Source: CAZKMQ01 sp964554065
GTDB lineage: Bacteria; Patescibacteriota; Patescibacteriia; Magasanikbacterales; JBBTQS01
Assembly: GCA_964554065.1 (NCBI GenBank)
Contig: CAZKMQ010000002.1
Span: 1-40,398, forward strand
Reading direction: 5' to 3'
DNA length: 40,398 nucleotides
Shown here piece by piece: positions 6,408-13,863 of the stretch; the first letter of the stretch is position 1; each line of letters opens with the position of its first letter. Both the position numbers and the translations under genes were made by a program. The notes under the pieces were generated by a model. That model was not told where the DNA came from, searched no databases, and saw only the letters and a program-made list of their open reading frames with translations.

Positions 6408-6806
6408 TTTAGACTTTAAAAGTTGGCTATACTTTGCGCGTTGGCTATACACCATGTACATGATTAAGCCAAAGGCAATGTATGCAGGTGTTCCTCTCAA
6501 AGTTATGTATTGTAGATCGGTAAAAACATGGAATAGTAAGAAGTTGAATGTAATAGGAACCATGAGCAGTGCTGCCAAGGCAACGTAGCGGTTTGTAAGG
6601 AATGCAATGCCACAAATCAATGAGATGATGCCAATAGTAGGGAATATGTATCCTGTTGATACGATTGCTTGAATAAGTGGCCAGCCTTTATCAGTGAATA
6701 GTTCTGGTGAATATGCAGCCGTTGGCAAAAAACCGAACTTTGAACCGGCGAGAAAGAGCAGGAAAAGTCCTGTGATTATGCGAATTGTGTGGTGAAGATA
6801 TTTCAT
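6405..6806 (-). CDS. DoxX-like small membrane protein
   Basis: This 133-residue protein has four hydrophobic segments. The signature features of DoxX-like proteins are present: an N-terminal helix ending GLFLLFLAGSKF, a PTIGIISLICGIAFL helix, then VPITFNFLLFHVF and a last helix AYIAFGLIMYMVYS. The family is integral membrane and its biochemical role is poorly defined; some members are linked to quinone or redox functions. It is convergent with the 5220 gene. A terminator reading on the minus strand separates it from the HU gene at 6850-7215, which lies upstream of it in the direction of transcription. Confidence 0.75.
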   Translation of the reverse strand: MKYLHHTIRIITGLFLLFLAGSKFGFLPTAAYSPELFTDKGWPLIQAIVSTGYIFPTIGIISLICGIAFLTNRYVALAALLMVPITFNFLLFHVFTDLQYITLRGTPAYIAFGLIMYMVYSQRAKYSQLLKSK

Positions 6807-6815
6807 ATAGTTTAT

Positions 6816-6840
6816 AAAAACCCCGGGCGCGAGCCCGGGG
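6816..6840 (-). terminator. Terminator of the minus-strand HU gene
   Basis: CCCCGGGC/GCCCGGGG, 8 bp, has a 4-nt loop. On the minus strand it is followed by five T. Confidence 0.85.
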
Positions 6841-6849
6841 TTGATTCAT

Positions 6850-7215
6850 TTATACTGTAGGTGCTGGTGGCTCTGGGGCAGGTGTAGGTTCAGGAGCGGG
6901 CTCAGGCGCTGGCTCTGGCTCACTTGGCCCGCCTTGGGATTTCTTTAGTGCTTCTTTAAGGTTCTTTCCAGCTTTGAATTTTGCTACTTTGGTTGGGTGG
7001 ATTGTGATTTTCTCTGATGTGTTCTGTGGATTCACACCAATGCGCCCTGCGCGCACGCGTGATGAGAATGTACCAAATCCTGCAAGTACTACTTCGCCAT
7101 CCTTAGCCAATTGGCTGGTGGCTATATCCATGAAAGCCTGCACCATATCTTCTGCTTCTTTTTTTGTGACATTTGCCCGTGCTGAAATTGCTTCAGCGAG
7201 TTCTGATTTGTTCAT
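6850..7215 (-). CDS. hup: HU family DNA-binding protein with Pro/Glu/Ala tail
   Basis: Residues 1-92 are a complete HU fold. The start MNKSELAEAIS and the GFGTFSSRVRAGRIGVNP arm with conserved R, G and NP are followed by KVAKFKAGKNLKEAL. Beyond it is an acidic low-complexity tail of about 28 residues built from P-E-P-A repeats, which standard HU lacks. HU binds and bends DNA as a dimer; the tail could modulate DNA binding, by analogy with acidic tails of eukaryotic HMG proteins (inference). GAGGGG lies about 8 bases before the ATG and falls in a small CCTC/GAGG hairpin. A perfect inverted repeat at 7251-7273 lies just upstream and may be an operator. Confidence 0.92.
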   Translation of the reverse strand: MNKSELAEAISARANVTKKEAEDMVQAFMDIATSQLAKDGEVVLAGFGTFSSRVRAGRIGVNPQNTSEKITIHPTKVAKFKAGKNLKEALKKSQGGPSEPEPAPEPAPEPTPAPEPPAPTV

Positions 7216-7250
7216 AATGATACCCCTCTTTTTGAGGCTAAGATTTACAT

Positions 7251-7273
7251 CCCTAATATATCATAAATTAGGG
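7251..7273. promoter_or_regulatory. Perfect inverted repeat upstream of HU (possible operator)
   Basis: CCCTAAT, nine bases, ATTAGGG. Its centre contains ATCATA, which reads TATGAT on the minus strand and could be the HU -10. No good -35 is visible. It sits in the 81-base gap between the HU start (7215) and the RNase Y stop. Confidence 0.45.
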
Positions 7274-7296
7274 AAATAATCATGGTGTGGAAAACT

Positions 7297-8811
7297 TTAC
7301 CGTGCGTATTCCATAACTCGAGTCTCTCGAATCACGATCACTTTGATCTCACCAGGGTGCTTAAGCTCTGCTTCAATCTCGCGTGCAATATCTTTTGCCA
7401 TGTTGTATGCGCCATAGTCATCAAGCTCTTTTGGGTTCACAAATACACGGATTTCACGTCCTGCTTGAATAGCATAAGCCTTTTCAACTCCTTTTTGTCG
7501 CAAGGCAATGTTTTCCAAATCTTCAAGACGTTGCACATATTGTTCGTATGAATCGCGGCGTGCTCCAGGGCGAGCGCCTGATAGTGCATCAGCAACTTTG
7601 GAGATTGATCCTAGTAATGTCTTAGGCTTGTCTTCATGGTGTGCAATGCAACAGTATGCGATCTCTTCTGGGTAGTTGAACTTTTTCATAATAGTGTACC
7701 CAATTTCTGGGTGTCCGCCTTGTGTCTCGTGATCTACAGCCTTTCCAATATCGTGGAAAAGTCCAGCAATCTTAGCAGCTTGTGGGTCAGCGCCAAGTTC
7801 TTTAGCTAGCATTGTACACATATATGCTACTTCTTTGGCGTGGTTCAGCTGGTTTTGGCCGTAACTTGTTCGGTATTTCAAGCGTCCTAGGATTGAAACC
7901 AACTTAGGGTCTGTTCCTGTAATACCAAGTTCGTATAATGTTTCTTCACCAGCTTTTTTAATGTCCAAAGCCAGTTCTTTCTTTGCTTCTTCTACGAAAT
8001 TCTCAATGCGAGCTGGGTGAATTCGTCCGTCTTTAATTAGTTTTTCAAGTGCGATGCGTGCTACCTGACGACGAATTGGCGCGTAGCTGGCAATAGTAAC
8101 CACGCCAGGAGTTTCATCGATAATAAGTTCACAGCCAGTAAGACGCTCAATGGTTCGGATATTGCGTCCTTCTTTCCCAATAATGCGCCCTTTCAAATCT
8201 TCACTTTCAAGCTTAACCGTTGATGTGGCGTTTTCAGAAATACAAGATGCAGCATAGCGTTCCATTACTGTGCTCAAAATTCGGTTGGCTTTGCGGTCGT
8301 ACTCTTCTGAGTTAGCGTGATCAAGCTTCATAATGCGCATAGCCAAGTCTTCGCTTGCGCTTTTTTCCACTTGATTAAACAGTTCTTCCTTAGCTTCTTC
8401 AACTGAAAGTCGAGCAACTCCTTCTAGTTTTTTAACTTCTTGCTGACGGATTTGTTCTACTTCACCAGCTTTATTTTTTACCATTTCAATTTGTTCCTTG
8501 AGTTTTTCTTGGCGATCTTGGAACTCCATGAGCTTATTGTCAAACATGCTTTCACGCTTTTCAATACGTGATTGCATCTGCTTGAGTTCGCCGCGGCGGT
8601 TATTCTCTTCTTTTTTTGCTTCATCCAAAACTTTCATAGCCTTATCCTTAGCTTCCAGCATAATTTGCTGTTGCTTAGTCTTGGCTTGAGTGATCATTTT
8701 GTCAGCCTTGGCCTCCATTGAATTGGCATTAGCTGCGGCAATTTGCTTACGCAAAAGATACCCAACTAAAAGACCAATCAACGCGGCAATTATAATGATA
8801 AATTGTTGCAT
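7297..8811 (-). CDS. rny: Ribonuclease Y
   Basis: RNase Y is a membrane-anchored endoribonuclease that starts mRNA decay. The 504-residue protein has an N-terminal anchor (FIIIIAALIGLLVGYLL) and a long coiled coil to about residue 190. A KH domain follows with GRIIGKEGRNIRTIE, then an HD domain with FHDIGKA and downstream AHHED. The length matches the family (about 510-520). I place the start at the ATG at 8811, directly before the membrane anchor. A TTG at 8838 would add nine polar residues. No ribosome-binding site is visible. A promoter on the minus strand (TTGACT, 17 bases, CATTAT at 8895-8923) would give a leader of about 77 bases containing a CGGACC/GGTCCG hairpin. Confidence 0.95.
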   Translation of the reverse strand: MQQFIIIIAALIGLLVGYLLRKQIAAANANSMEAKADKMITQAKTKQQQIMLEAKDKAMKVLDEAKKEENNRRGELKQMQSRIEKRESMFDNKLMEFQDRQEKLKEQIEMVKNKAGEVEQIRQQEVKKLEGVARLSVEEAKEELFNQVEKSASEDLAMRIMKLDHANSEEYDRKANRILSTVMERYAASCISENATSTVKLESEDLKGRIIGKEGRNIRTIERLTGCELIIDETPGVVTIASYAPIRRQVARIALEKLIKDGRIHPARIENFVEEAKKELALDIKKAGEETLYELGITGTDPKLVSILGRLKYRTSYGQNQLNHAKEVAYMCTMLAKELGADPQAAKIAGLFHDIGKAVDHETQGGHPEIGYTIMKKFNYPEEIAYCCIAHHEDKPKTLLGSISKVADALSGARPGARRDSYEQYVQRLEDLENIALRQKGVEKAYAIQAGREIRVFVNPKELDDYGAYNMAKDIAREIEAELKHPGEIKVIVIRETRVMEYAR

Positions 8812-8894
8812 ACGCGTGTGCGTATTTCTAAGATGCAAATATGCGGACCAATGGTCCGTGCGTGATCTAGTGAGTTTTTCCCCGAGAAATCAGC

Positions 8895-8923
8895 ATAATG
8901 GGGAACAAAGGAGTTAAAGTCAA
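8895..8923 (-). promoter_or_regulatory. Probable rny promoter
   Basis: On the minus strand TTGACT (8918-8923) and CATTAT (8895-8900) are 17 bases apart. Between here and the start codon lies the perfect 6-bp hairpin CGGACC-AAT-GGTCCG. The rest of 8924-9020 shows nothing I can assign. Confidence 0.5.
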
Positions 8924-9024
8924 ACTATCTCTACACATCGATTCTTCCGCAAACAACAGCACTCAGAAATACCAGTTATGTTTATAAGAATATAGTATGC
9001 TCAGCATACCGTATTTGGGTGAGG

Positions 9025-9053
9025 TTGACAAGAGTATCCACATATGGTAGGCT
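9025..9053 (+). promoter_or_regulatory. Probable promoter of the 9121 gene
   Basis: TTGACA 9025-9030, a 17-base spacer ending TGG, then TAGGCT 9048-9053. The -10 is poor, but the -35, spacing and extended -10 are good. An alternative -10, TACAAT, lies at about 9076-9081 without a good -35. Confidence 0.6.
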
Positions 9054-9120
9054 TTTCGTCTGCGCTGTTATGCGGTACAATAGTGCAGCCTGAGAACTCA
9101 AAAACACATAGGAGGGGTTA

Positions 9121-9456
9121 TTGAGTAATCAAAGTAGTAATTCTGGACACGCGATGTGTGTCAAATGCAAGCGGGAATATCCCATTCCTGCGTGTGTTAC
9201 CTCGTCCATTGATTCCATGGAGCGCGCCAAGTCTCGCAGGGGAGAGCTCGGTGCACTGACTATGGAGGATGTGGTCAAGTATCATGTTCATTGTGGTAGA
9301 GATTCACGGCATGTTGTCGGAGAGATCCACCAGCTTCGCACAGTAATGAGTCAGATAAGCCGTATTTCGCGGCGCAAGTCTGGCGTTACCACGCGCAAAG
9401 CATCCACTGCAAGGACTCGCGGTGGCCGAAAAGATCGTACGCGTACATACGCGTAG
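9121..9456 (+). CDS. Small Cys/His-rich basic protein, third member of the local module family
   Basis: This 111-residue protein is of unknown family. It has C13-x2-C16 and a C25, then LTMEDVVKYHVHC, giving H55-x2-C58. This aligns with LTDDLKVLAVC in the 1775 protein and LTADDILTVATC in the 2748 protein, so one zinc site is likely. The tail after about residue 80 is basic and rich in R, K, S and T (SRISRRKSGVTTRKAS), suggesting nucleic-acid contact. The TTG start at 9121 is preferred because AGGAGG sits five bases upstream; the next in-frame ATG at 9154 would start inside the module. It is monocistronic, with its own promoter and terminator, between rny and truB, which are both on the other strand. 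Confidence 0.75.
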   Translation: MSNQSSNSGHAMCVKCKREYPIPACVTSSIDSMERAKSRRGELGALTMEDVVKYHVHCGRDSRHVVGEIHQLRTVMSQISRISRRKSGVTTRKASTARTRGGRKDRTRTYA

Positions 9457-9476
9457 AGTACAAACAATCCAATAAG

Positions 9477-9527
9477 GCTCTGAGAATAACGCGCGTCCTA
9501 TACCGGGACCATTTCTCAGAGCTTTTT
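9477..9527 (+). terminator. Terminator of the 9121 gene
   Basis: GCTCTGAGAA 9477-9486 pairs perfectly with TTCTCAGAGC 9513-9522. An inner GTCC/GGGAC hairpin lies between the arms, and the outer stem is followed by TTTTT. It sits just before the stop end of the convergent truB. Confidence 0.85.
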
Positions 9528-9531
9528 CTTT

Positions 9532-10194
9532 TTAGAAAGTTTTTGTTTGCCAGTTTTTTGAATCAAGTTCAGCAATTTCATGCGCATCTTCAAGTGAGTA
9601 TTCTCCAATTGATGTGCGTGTTAATTTTTCTGCAAACGCTCCACATCCCAAAGCTTGGCCAATATAATGAACCAGAGTGCGGATGTATGTTCCTGTTGAA
9701 CACTTTACTTCTAGTGTTGCGTGGCATGGATCAATTTTTAAGATGTTTATTGAGTGGATGTTTATGGTGGATGGTTTGCGTTTTATTTCTTTGCCTTGGC
9801 GGGCAAGTTCATACAGTTTTTTGCCTTTGACTTTTTTGGCGGAAAACATTGGCGGGGTTTGCTTAATTTGGCCGATGAACTGTGGAATGGTTTTTTCTAA
9901 AAGCTCATGAGTAATTGGTGTGTTCAGCGGGGTGGGGGAAACCACGCCATCAATATCTTGGGTATCTGAAGTTGCGCCAAAATGAGCAGTGACGTGATAG
10001 GTTTTGTCTAGTATTTTGAATTCATCCAAGCGGCGTGTGGATTCGCGGCTGATCCCAACAATAAGTAAACCTGATGCAAACGGATCAAGTGTGCCGGCAT
10101 GGCCGATGCGGCGCTCGCCGGTGATTGACCGGAGTTTGGCGACAATATCGTGAGATGTCCAGGAAATCGGCTTGTTTATGAGGATAAATGGCAT
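9532..10194 (-). CDS. truB: tRNA pseudouridine-55 synthase
   Basis: TruB isomerises U55 in the T-loop of tRNAs. The 220-residue protein has the N-terminal NKPISWTSHDIVAKLR and the catalytic motif GHAGTLDPFASGLL with the nucleophilic Asp. It continues with KTYHVTAHFGATSDTQD, the PPMFSAKK motif and CSTGTYIRTLVHYIG. It lacks the C-terminal PUA-like extension of longer homologues, which is common in reduced genomes. The ATG directly precedes PFILINKP. It is a minus-strand gene between two plus-strand units. Confidence 0.95.
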   Translation of the reverse strand: MPFILINKPISWTSHDIVAKLRSITGERRIGHAGTLDPFASGLLIVGISRESTRRLDEFKILDKTYHVTAHFGATSDTQDIDGVVSPTPLNTPITHELLEKTIPQFIGQIKQTPPMFSAKKVKGKKLYELARQGKEIKRKPSTINIHSINILKIDPCHATLEVKCSTGTYIRTLVHYIGQALGCGAFAEKLTRTSIGEYSLEDAHEIAELDSKNWQTKTF

Positions 10195-10277
10195 GGGGTT
10201 GGTAGCGACGAAATTGAGGAAAGTGGGAATGTATTTCCAATTTCCGAGATAAGGAAGTTCAAGCGAGCAAAGCGAGC

Positions 10278-10306
10278 TTGACAGATTTAATGATTTCTGC
10301 TATTAT
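10278..10306 (+). promoter_or_regulatory. Near-consensus promoter of the 10398 gene
   Basis: TTGACA 10278-10283, a 17-base spacer ending TGC, then TATTAT 10301-10306. Confidence 0.88.
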
Positions 10307-10337
10307 CTCCTGTCCGCTCATTTAATACAAATGGCTT

Positions 10338-10381
10338 CAGATGCTTGGGATAACCTAGGCATCTGCAGCTACAGGAGCTGC
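10338..10381 (+). other. Double hairpin in the leader of the 10398 gene
   Basis: A 12-bp stem (10338-10349 with 10354-10365, loop ATAA) is followed immediately by GCAGCT/AGCTGC (10365-10381). The second hairpin ends 16 bases before the ATG, next to the GAGGT ribosome-binding site. Confidence 0.65.
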
Positions 10382-10397
10382 GAAAAGCGAGGTAGTC

Positions 10398-10724
10398 ATG
10401 GAACAGACTGCAAAAAGCAAACTCATGATGGATCTGCTGGTTCTGTCTGGGGATTTTCCCGAGACCATGAGTTTGATCAATGGAAGCCGAGAGCAAGGAG
10501 CGGAAAGGTTGCTCTACGCACTTGGCTTTGTCTACTGCGATGCGCTGGAAAATGGACTGTTGTCCAAGCGAATCAAAAAGGCAATTATCGCAACTGGAGA
10601 TTTTCTGCTTGAGCCTGGTTGTTGGGAAAACCGCCAGAAGATGCATTGCTTGGCAGGACTGCTCAAAGACGCGGCAATGTCGTTGATGACGCAGGGGCAG
10701 AGGGATAAGTTGCGAGCGGTGTAG
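10398..10724 (+). CDS. Small helical hypothetical protein
   Basis: The 108-residue protein has no family I recognise. It looks all-helical and soluble, with no signal or membrane segment. The hydrophobic pattern around ERLLYALGFVYCDALENGLL and HCLAGLLKDAAMSLM suggests a helical bundle. It has three cysteines but no CxxC pair. The ATG has GAGGT upstream, and it has its own strong promoter, a double-hairpin leader and a strong terminator. It forms a single-gene unit between truB (minus) and infB. Confidence 0.7.
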   Translation: MEQTAKSKLMMDLLVLSGDFPETMSLINGSREQGAERLLYALGFVYCDALENGLLSKRIKKAIIATGDFLLEPGCWENRQKMHCLAGLLKDAAMSLMTQGQRDKLRAV

Positions 10725-10791
10725 TTCATACAGTGTGTTGTGATTAATAGCTCGCTGATGCACATACCCATTTGTTATAATCACGCACAAT

Positions 10792-10828
10792 CCACCACTT
10801 ACTTAACGTGAGTGGTGGCTCTTTTTTT
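10792..10828 (+). terminator. Terminator of the 10398 gene
   Basis: An 11-bp stem CCACCACTTAC/GTGAGTGGTGG with loop TTAAC is followed by seven T. A TGT-TATAAT sequence at 10773-10781 lies just before it, between stop and terminator. Confidence 0.9.
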
Positions 10829-10837
10829 ACTCTAATC

Positions 10838-10865
10838 TTGCTTTTTTTAGCGATTTTGCTATACT
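10838..10865 (+). promoter_or_regulatory. infB promoter giving a near-leaderless mRNA
   Basis: TTGCTT 10838-10843, then TATACT 10860-10865 preceded by TGC. The start codon is at 10875, so transcription would begin only about three bases before the ATG. Confidence 0.6.
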
Positions 10866-10874
10866 CTCACCACT

Positions 10875-12893
10875 ATGAACGTCACTGAATTAGCCCGCAG
10901 AATGCGAATGAACACACACACGCTCCTGGAAATCCTCCCGGAGTTTGGTTTTGATATTGGTAAAAAGGCTATTAAGGTGGATGATCGTGTGGCGCAGAAG
11001 ATTATGCGGCAAAGTCGTCGTATTAAGGAGTCTTTGGAAAAACGCAAGAAAGTTGAAGCTGATAAGCAGAAGCAGCTTGAGAAGGAAATGCGTCAGGAGC
11101 GCGGTGAATCAGTGTCTATTCCTGATGTAATTACGGTTCGGGATTTTGCGGATCGTCTTGGGTTGCCGGTGACTGCGGTTATTACTGAGTTGATGAAAAA
11201 CGGGATTTTGGCAAATTTGAATCAAAATATTGATCGGGATACGGCTACGGTCCTTGCTGAAGACTTAGGATTTACTGTGGCTACAGATGAAGGTGAGGAT
11301 GAATCTGGAGAAAGCACTGAAGTTGTTGATGCATTGGAAACTGCGCTTGAAAGTCAGAATAAAGACAAGATGCAATCACGTCCTCCAGTTGTTGTGGTGA
11401 TGGGGCATGTTGATCATGGTAAAACACGGTTGCTTGATAGTGTGCGCGAGACCAATGTGATTGATACTGAGTCTGGAGGAATTACGCAGCATATTGGTGC
11501 GTATCAGGTTTCAAAACAAGACCAATTGATGACTTTTATTGATACTCCAGGACATGAGGCGTTCACAGTGATGCGAAGTCGTGGTGCTCGGATTGCAGAC
11601 ATTGCTATTCTGGTGGTTGCCGCAGACGACGGCGTGATGCCACAAACTGTTGAGGCGATTAATATTATTCAGGCGGCGAAGTTGCCAATGATTGTAGCGA
11701 TTAATAAGATTGATAAGCCAGAAGCTAATGTTGAGAAAGTAAAGACAGAATTATCGCAGCGCAACATTGTTCCAGAAGAGTGGGGAGGTAAAGTTCCAAT
11801 GGTTTCTATTTCAGCTAAGGATGGAACGAATATCCCTGACCTTTTGGATACTATTTTGCTAGTGGCGGAAATGGAAACAGAAAATATTAAGGCGGTTCCA
11901 GGACGTGCTGCTGTGGGAACAGTGATTGAATCGCACGTGGATAAAGGTGAGGGTCCAGTTGCAACTATTTTAGTTCAAGCTGGAACATTGAATCGTGGTG
12001 ATGCACTTGTTGTGAACAATCAAATTTATGGAACAGTACGAGCGATGCGCGATTATACTGGCGCTGATGTTTCTGCGGCAGAACCAAGTACACCGGTGAA
12101 AATTCTTGGGTTTAAGTCTGCGCCGCAGGTCGGGGACATTCTTGATGTGTCGCAAAGAAAGAGCGCAACTAAAGTTAAAAAGACTCGCGGCAGTGGTGCA
12201 AAACCTCCAGTAACTCAACAAGCAGCTGCAGCTGAAAATGAAGATGATGGAAAGAAGAAGGTTTTGAATATTGTTATTCGTGCTGATGTACTTGGTTCAT
12301 TGGAAGCGATCACTAACTCTATTGAAAAGTTTCAACACGAAGAAGTTGCTGTTAAGGTTGTATCTAAAGGCCTTGGAAATATTACAGAAACAGACGTTGA
12401 TAAAGCGCAAGGAAGTGGAGCTCAGATCTTTGCATTCCATGTGCAGGTGCCAGCAACAGCAAAAGAGCTTGCCGGAACCAAGGAAGTTAAAGTGAAGAAG
12501 TTCGAAGTGATTTATGCGCTGCTTGAATATATTGAGGATGAGTTGCAAAAGCTCTTGCCATCTGAGAAGATTGTAACTGAGCATGGGACAGCGCAGGTGT
12601 TGGCGATTTTCCGTACAGATAAGTCAGGTATGACAGTTGGTTGTAAGATTACATCTGGGAAATTTGTTAAGGGGGCTAAAATTCGTGTCACTCGTGGCGA
12701 ATATCAAGAGGGAATTGGTGTGGCGGAAAGTTTGCAAATTGGAACATCAAAAGAATCTGAGGTGCACGAGGGAACTGAATTTGGTATGCGCTTTGATGGG
12801 AAGACAAAGGTACATGTTGATGATATACTGGAGGCCTATACTGAAGAAATTAAGGAGCGTAAGATTGCATTCAAGCATCTTGCGGATAAATAA
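10875..12893 (+). CDS. infB: Translation initiation factor IF-2
   Basis: IF-2 is the GTPase that brings fMet-tRNA to the 30S subunit and promotes subunit joining. The protein has 672 residues, with a short N-terminal region (IF2_N-like, ITVRDFADRLGLPVTAVITELMKN split across 89-112). The G domain has GHVDHGKT near residue 177, IDTPGHE and NKID. Domains II and III and the C2 domain that binds initiator tRNA follow. A Lys/Gly-rich linker near 430-455 is normal for the family. No Shine-Dalgarno site precedes the ATG; the promoter position suggests a leaderless transcript. trxA follows after 8 bases and is probably co-transcribed. Confidence 0.97.
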   Translation: MNVTELARRMRMNTHTLLEILPEFGFDIGKKAIKVDDRVAQKIMRQSRRIKESLEKRKKVEADKQKQLEKEMRQERGESVSIPDVITVRDFADRLGLPVTAVITELMKNGILANLNQNIDRDTATVLAEDLGFTVATDEGEDESGESTEVVDALETALESQNKDKMQSRPPVVVVMGHVDHGKTRLLDSVRETNVIDTESGGITQHIGAYQVSKQDQLMTFIDTPGHEAFTVMRSRGARIADIAILVVAADDGVMPQTVEAINIIQAAKLPMIVAINKIDKPEANVEKVKTELSQRNIVPEEWGGKVPMVSISAKDGTNIPDLLDTILLVAEMETENIKAVPGRAAVGTVIESHVDKGEGPVATILVQAGTLNRGDALVVNNQIYGTVRAMRDYTGADVSAAEPSTPVKILGFKSAPQVGDILDVSQRKSATKVKKTRGSGAKPPVTQQAAAAENEDDGKKKVLNIVIRADVLGSLEAITNSIEKFQHEEVAVKVVSKGLGNITETDVDKAQGSGAQIFAFHVQVPATAKELAGTKEVKVKKFEVIYALLEYIEDELQKLLPSEKIVTEHGTAQVLAIFRTDKSGMTVGCKITSGKFVKGAKIRVTRGEYQEGIGVAESLQIGTSKESEVHEGTEFGMRFDGKTKVHVDDILEAYTEEIKERKIAFKHLADK

Positions 12894-12901
12894 AAACATA
12901 T

Positions 12902-13219
12902 ATGGATTTAACAGATGCAAACTTTCAAAAAGAAGTTCTTGAGTCAGACAAGCCGGTGCTTGTGGATTTCTGGGCGCCGTGGTGTGGTCCATGTCAGATT
13001 ATTAAGCCGATTATGGAAGATTTGATTGCAGAGTATGCGGACAAGGACATTGTGATCGGAAAGATGAATGTGGATGAGAACGGCGAGACTGCTAGTAAGT
13101 TCGGAATTATGAGTTTGCCTTCTTTCAAAGTGTTCAAGGGCGGCAAGATTGTCAATGAGGCAGTTGGTGGAATTGGTCGTGATGGTGTTGTGAAATTGAT
13201 TGAAAGCGCTTTGGAATAA
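12902..13219 (+). CDS. trxA: Thioredoxin
   Basis: This 105-residue protein is a standard single-domain thioredoxin. It has VDFWAPWCGPCQ with the redox-active WCGPC, the cis-proline loop MSLPSF and the FKGGKIV strand. It reduces disulfides in cytoplasmic proteins. No signal peptide is seen. It lies 8 bases after infB without its own promoter, so the two are likely one transcript ending at 13270. Confidence 0.96.
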   Translation: MDLTDANFQKEVLESDKPVLVDFWAPWCGPCQIIKPIMEDLIAEYADKDIVIGKMNVDENGETASKFGIMSLPSFKVFKGGKIVNEAVGGIGRDGVVKLIESALE

Positions 13220-13238
13220 TTTTATTTGTGGTGGATTT

Positions 13239-13270
13239 TAAAAGCCCTCGACTAATGGTCGGGGCTTTTT
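13239..13270. terminator. Bidirectional terminator between trxA and the minus-strand kinase
   Basis: AAAAGCCC-(T)-CGAC pairs with GTCG-GGGCTTTT around loop TAATG, with one bulged T. T-tracts lie on both strands. Confidence 0.8.
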
Positions 13271-13293
13271 GGTTAGTGGTTTTTTTGTTTGGA

Positions 13294-13743
13294 CTAGTTG
13301 TCCACCCAACGGCATGGTGGGAATCCGGTTCTTGGGATTTTCACCCGGTCGATTCGCATGGCTAATGAGCGAATGTTATGTTCCGGGTTGCTGTGAATGT
13401 GCCGCGCTAGAGCCACTTCAACATCGCAGCGCATGGAGATGATCTCTATCTCGTAGTCATAGTTGCGGCCATGTGTGAAGTATGGAGAAATTTCCCAGAG
13501 AGCTATGTTGCAGTTGTCTACAACGATACACTCGCGGCCTTGCTTGACAGCATGAACGAACTTACTCCAGCAGTACATGTGTGCTTGAGTGAGTTCCTCT
13601 GGGTTGAAACGGAATTCTCCAGAGATCGAGTCGATGAAGTACCTGTCGGCACTGCATACTGTTGCGTCTTTGAAGTGTTTTTCTTGGTAGTGAGTTTTCC
13701 CAGAGCCGGGAATACCACGCATGATCTTGATTTGCTTGGCCAT
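13294..13743 (-). CDS. P-loop kinase of the polynucleotide kinase / N4BP2-like type
   Basis: The 149-residue protein begins MAKQIKIMRGIPGSGKT, with the Walker A motif at residues 10-17. It continues with CSADRYF, a second core motif ECIVVDNCNIALWEISPY, and a lid-like region RCDVEVALARHIH. The arrangement matches small AAA_33-type kinases that resemble T4 polynucleotide kinase, so the likely activity is phosphorylation of a nucleic acid or nucleotide; the substrate is unknown. The ATG at 13743 has GGAGG upstream; a longer frame to 13788 has none. It is divergent from the alpha-CTD gene, and the two promoters share an inverted repeat. Confidence 0.8.
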   Translation of the reverse strand: MAKQIKIMRGIPGSGKTHYQEKHFKDATVCSADRYFIDSISGEFRFNPEELTQAHMYCWSKFVHAVKQGRECIVVDNCNIALWEISPYFTHGRNYDYEIEIISMRCDVEVALARHIHSNPEHNIRSLAMRIDRVKIPRTGFPPCRWVDN

Positions 13744-13778
13744 TTTGTCCTCCAGTGCCCTAGGTAAAACAAGAAAAT

Positions 13779-13807
13779 ATAATAGCATGAAATTGGGATT
13801 TTGTCAA
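13779..13807 (-). promoter_or_regulatory. Promoter of the minus-strand kinase
   Basis: On the minus strand TTGACA (13802-13807), a 17-base spacer ending TGC, then TATTAT (13779-13784). Confidence 0.88.
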
Positions 13808-13824
13808 GCTATTGTACTTGACAA
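13801..13824. repeat. Perfect 8-bp inverted repeat spanning two divergent -35 elements
   Basis: TTGTCAAG, eight bases, CTTGACAA. Each arm contains the -35 of one of the two divergent genes. It could be a shared operator, or simply two consensus -35 boxes facing each other. Confidence 0.6.
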
Positions 13825-13846
13825 ACAATCAAAAATTTGCTAGTGT
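13818..13846 (+). promoter_or_regulatory. Promoter of the alpha-CTD gene
   Basis: TTGACA 13818-13823, a 17-base spacer ending TGC, then TAGTGT 13841-13846. The -10 is weak apart from its extended TGC. Confidence 0.65.
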
Positions 13847-13863
13847 TATCTAGCTAATCCCAA

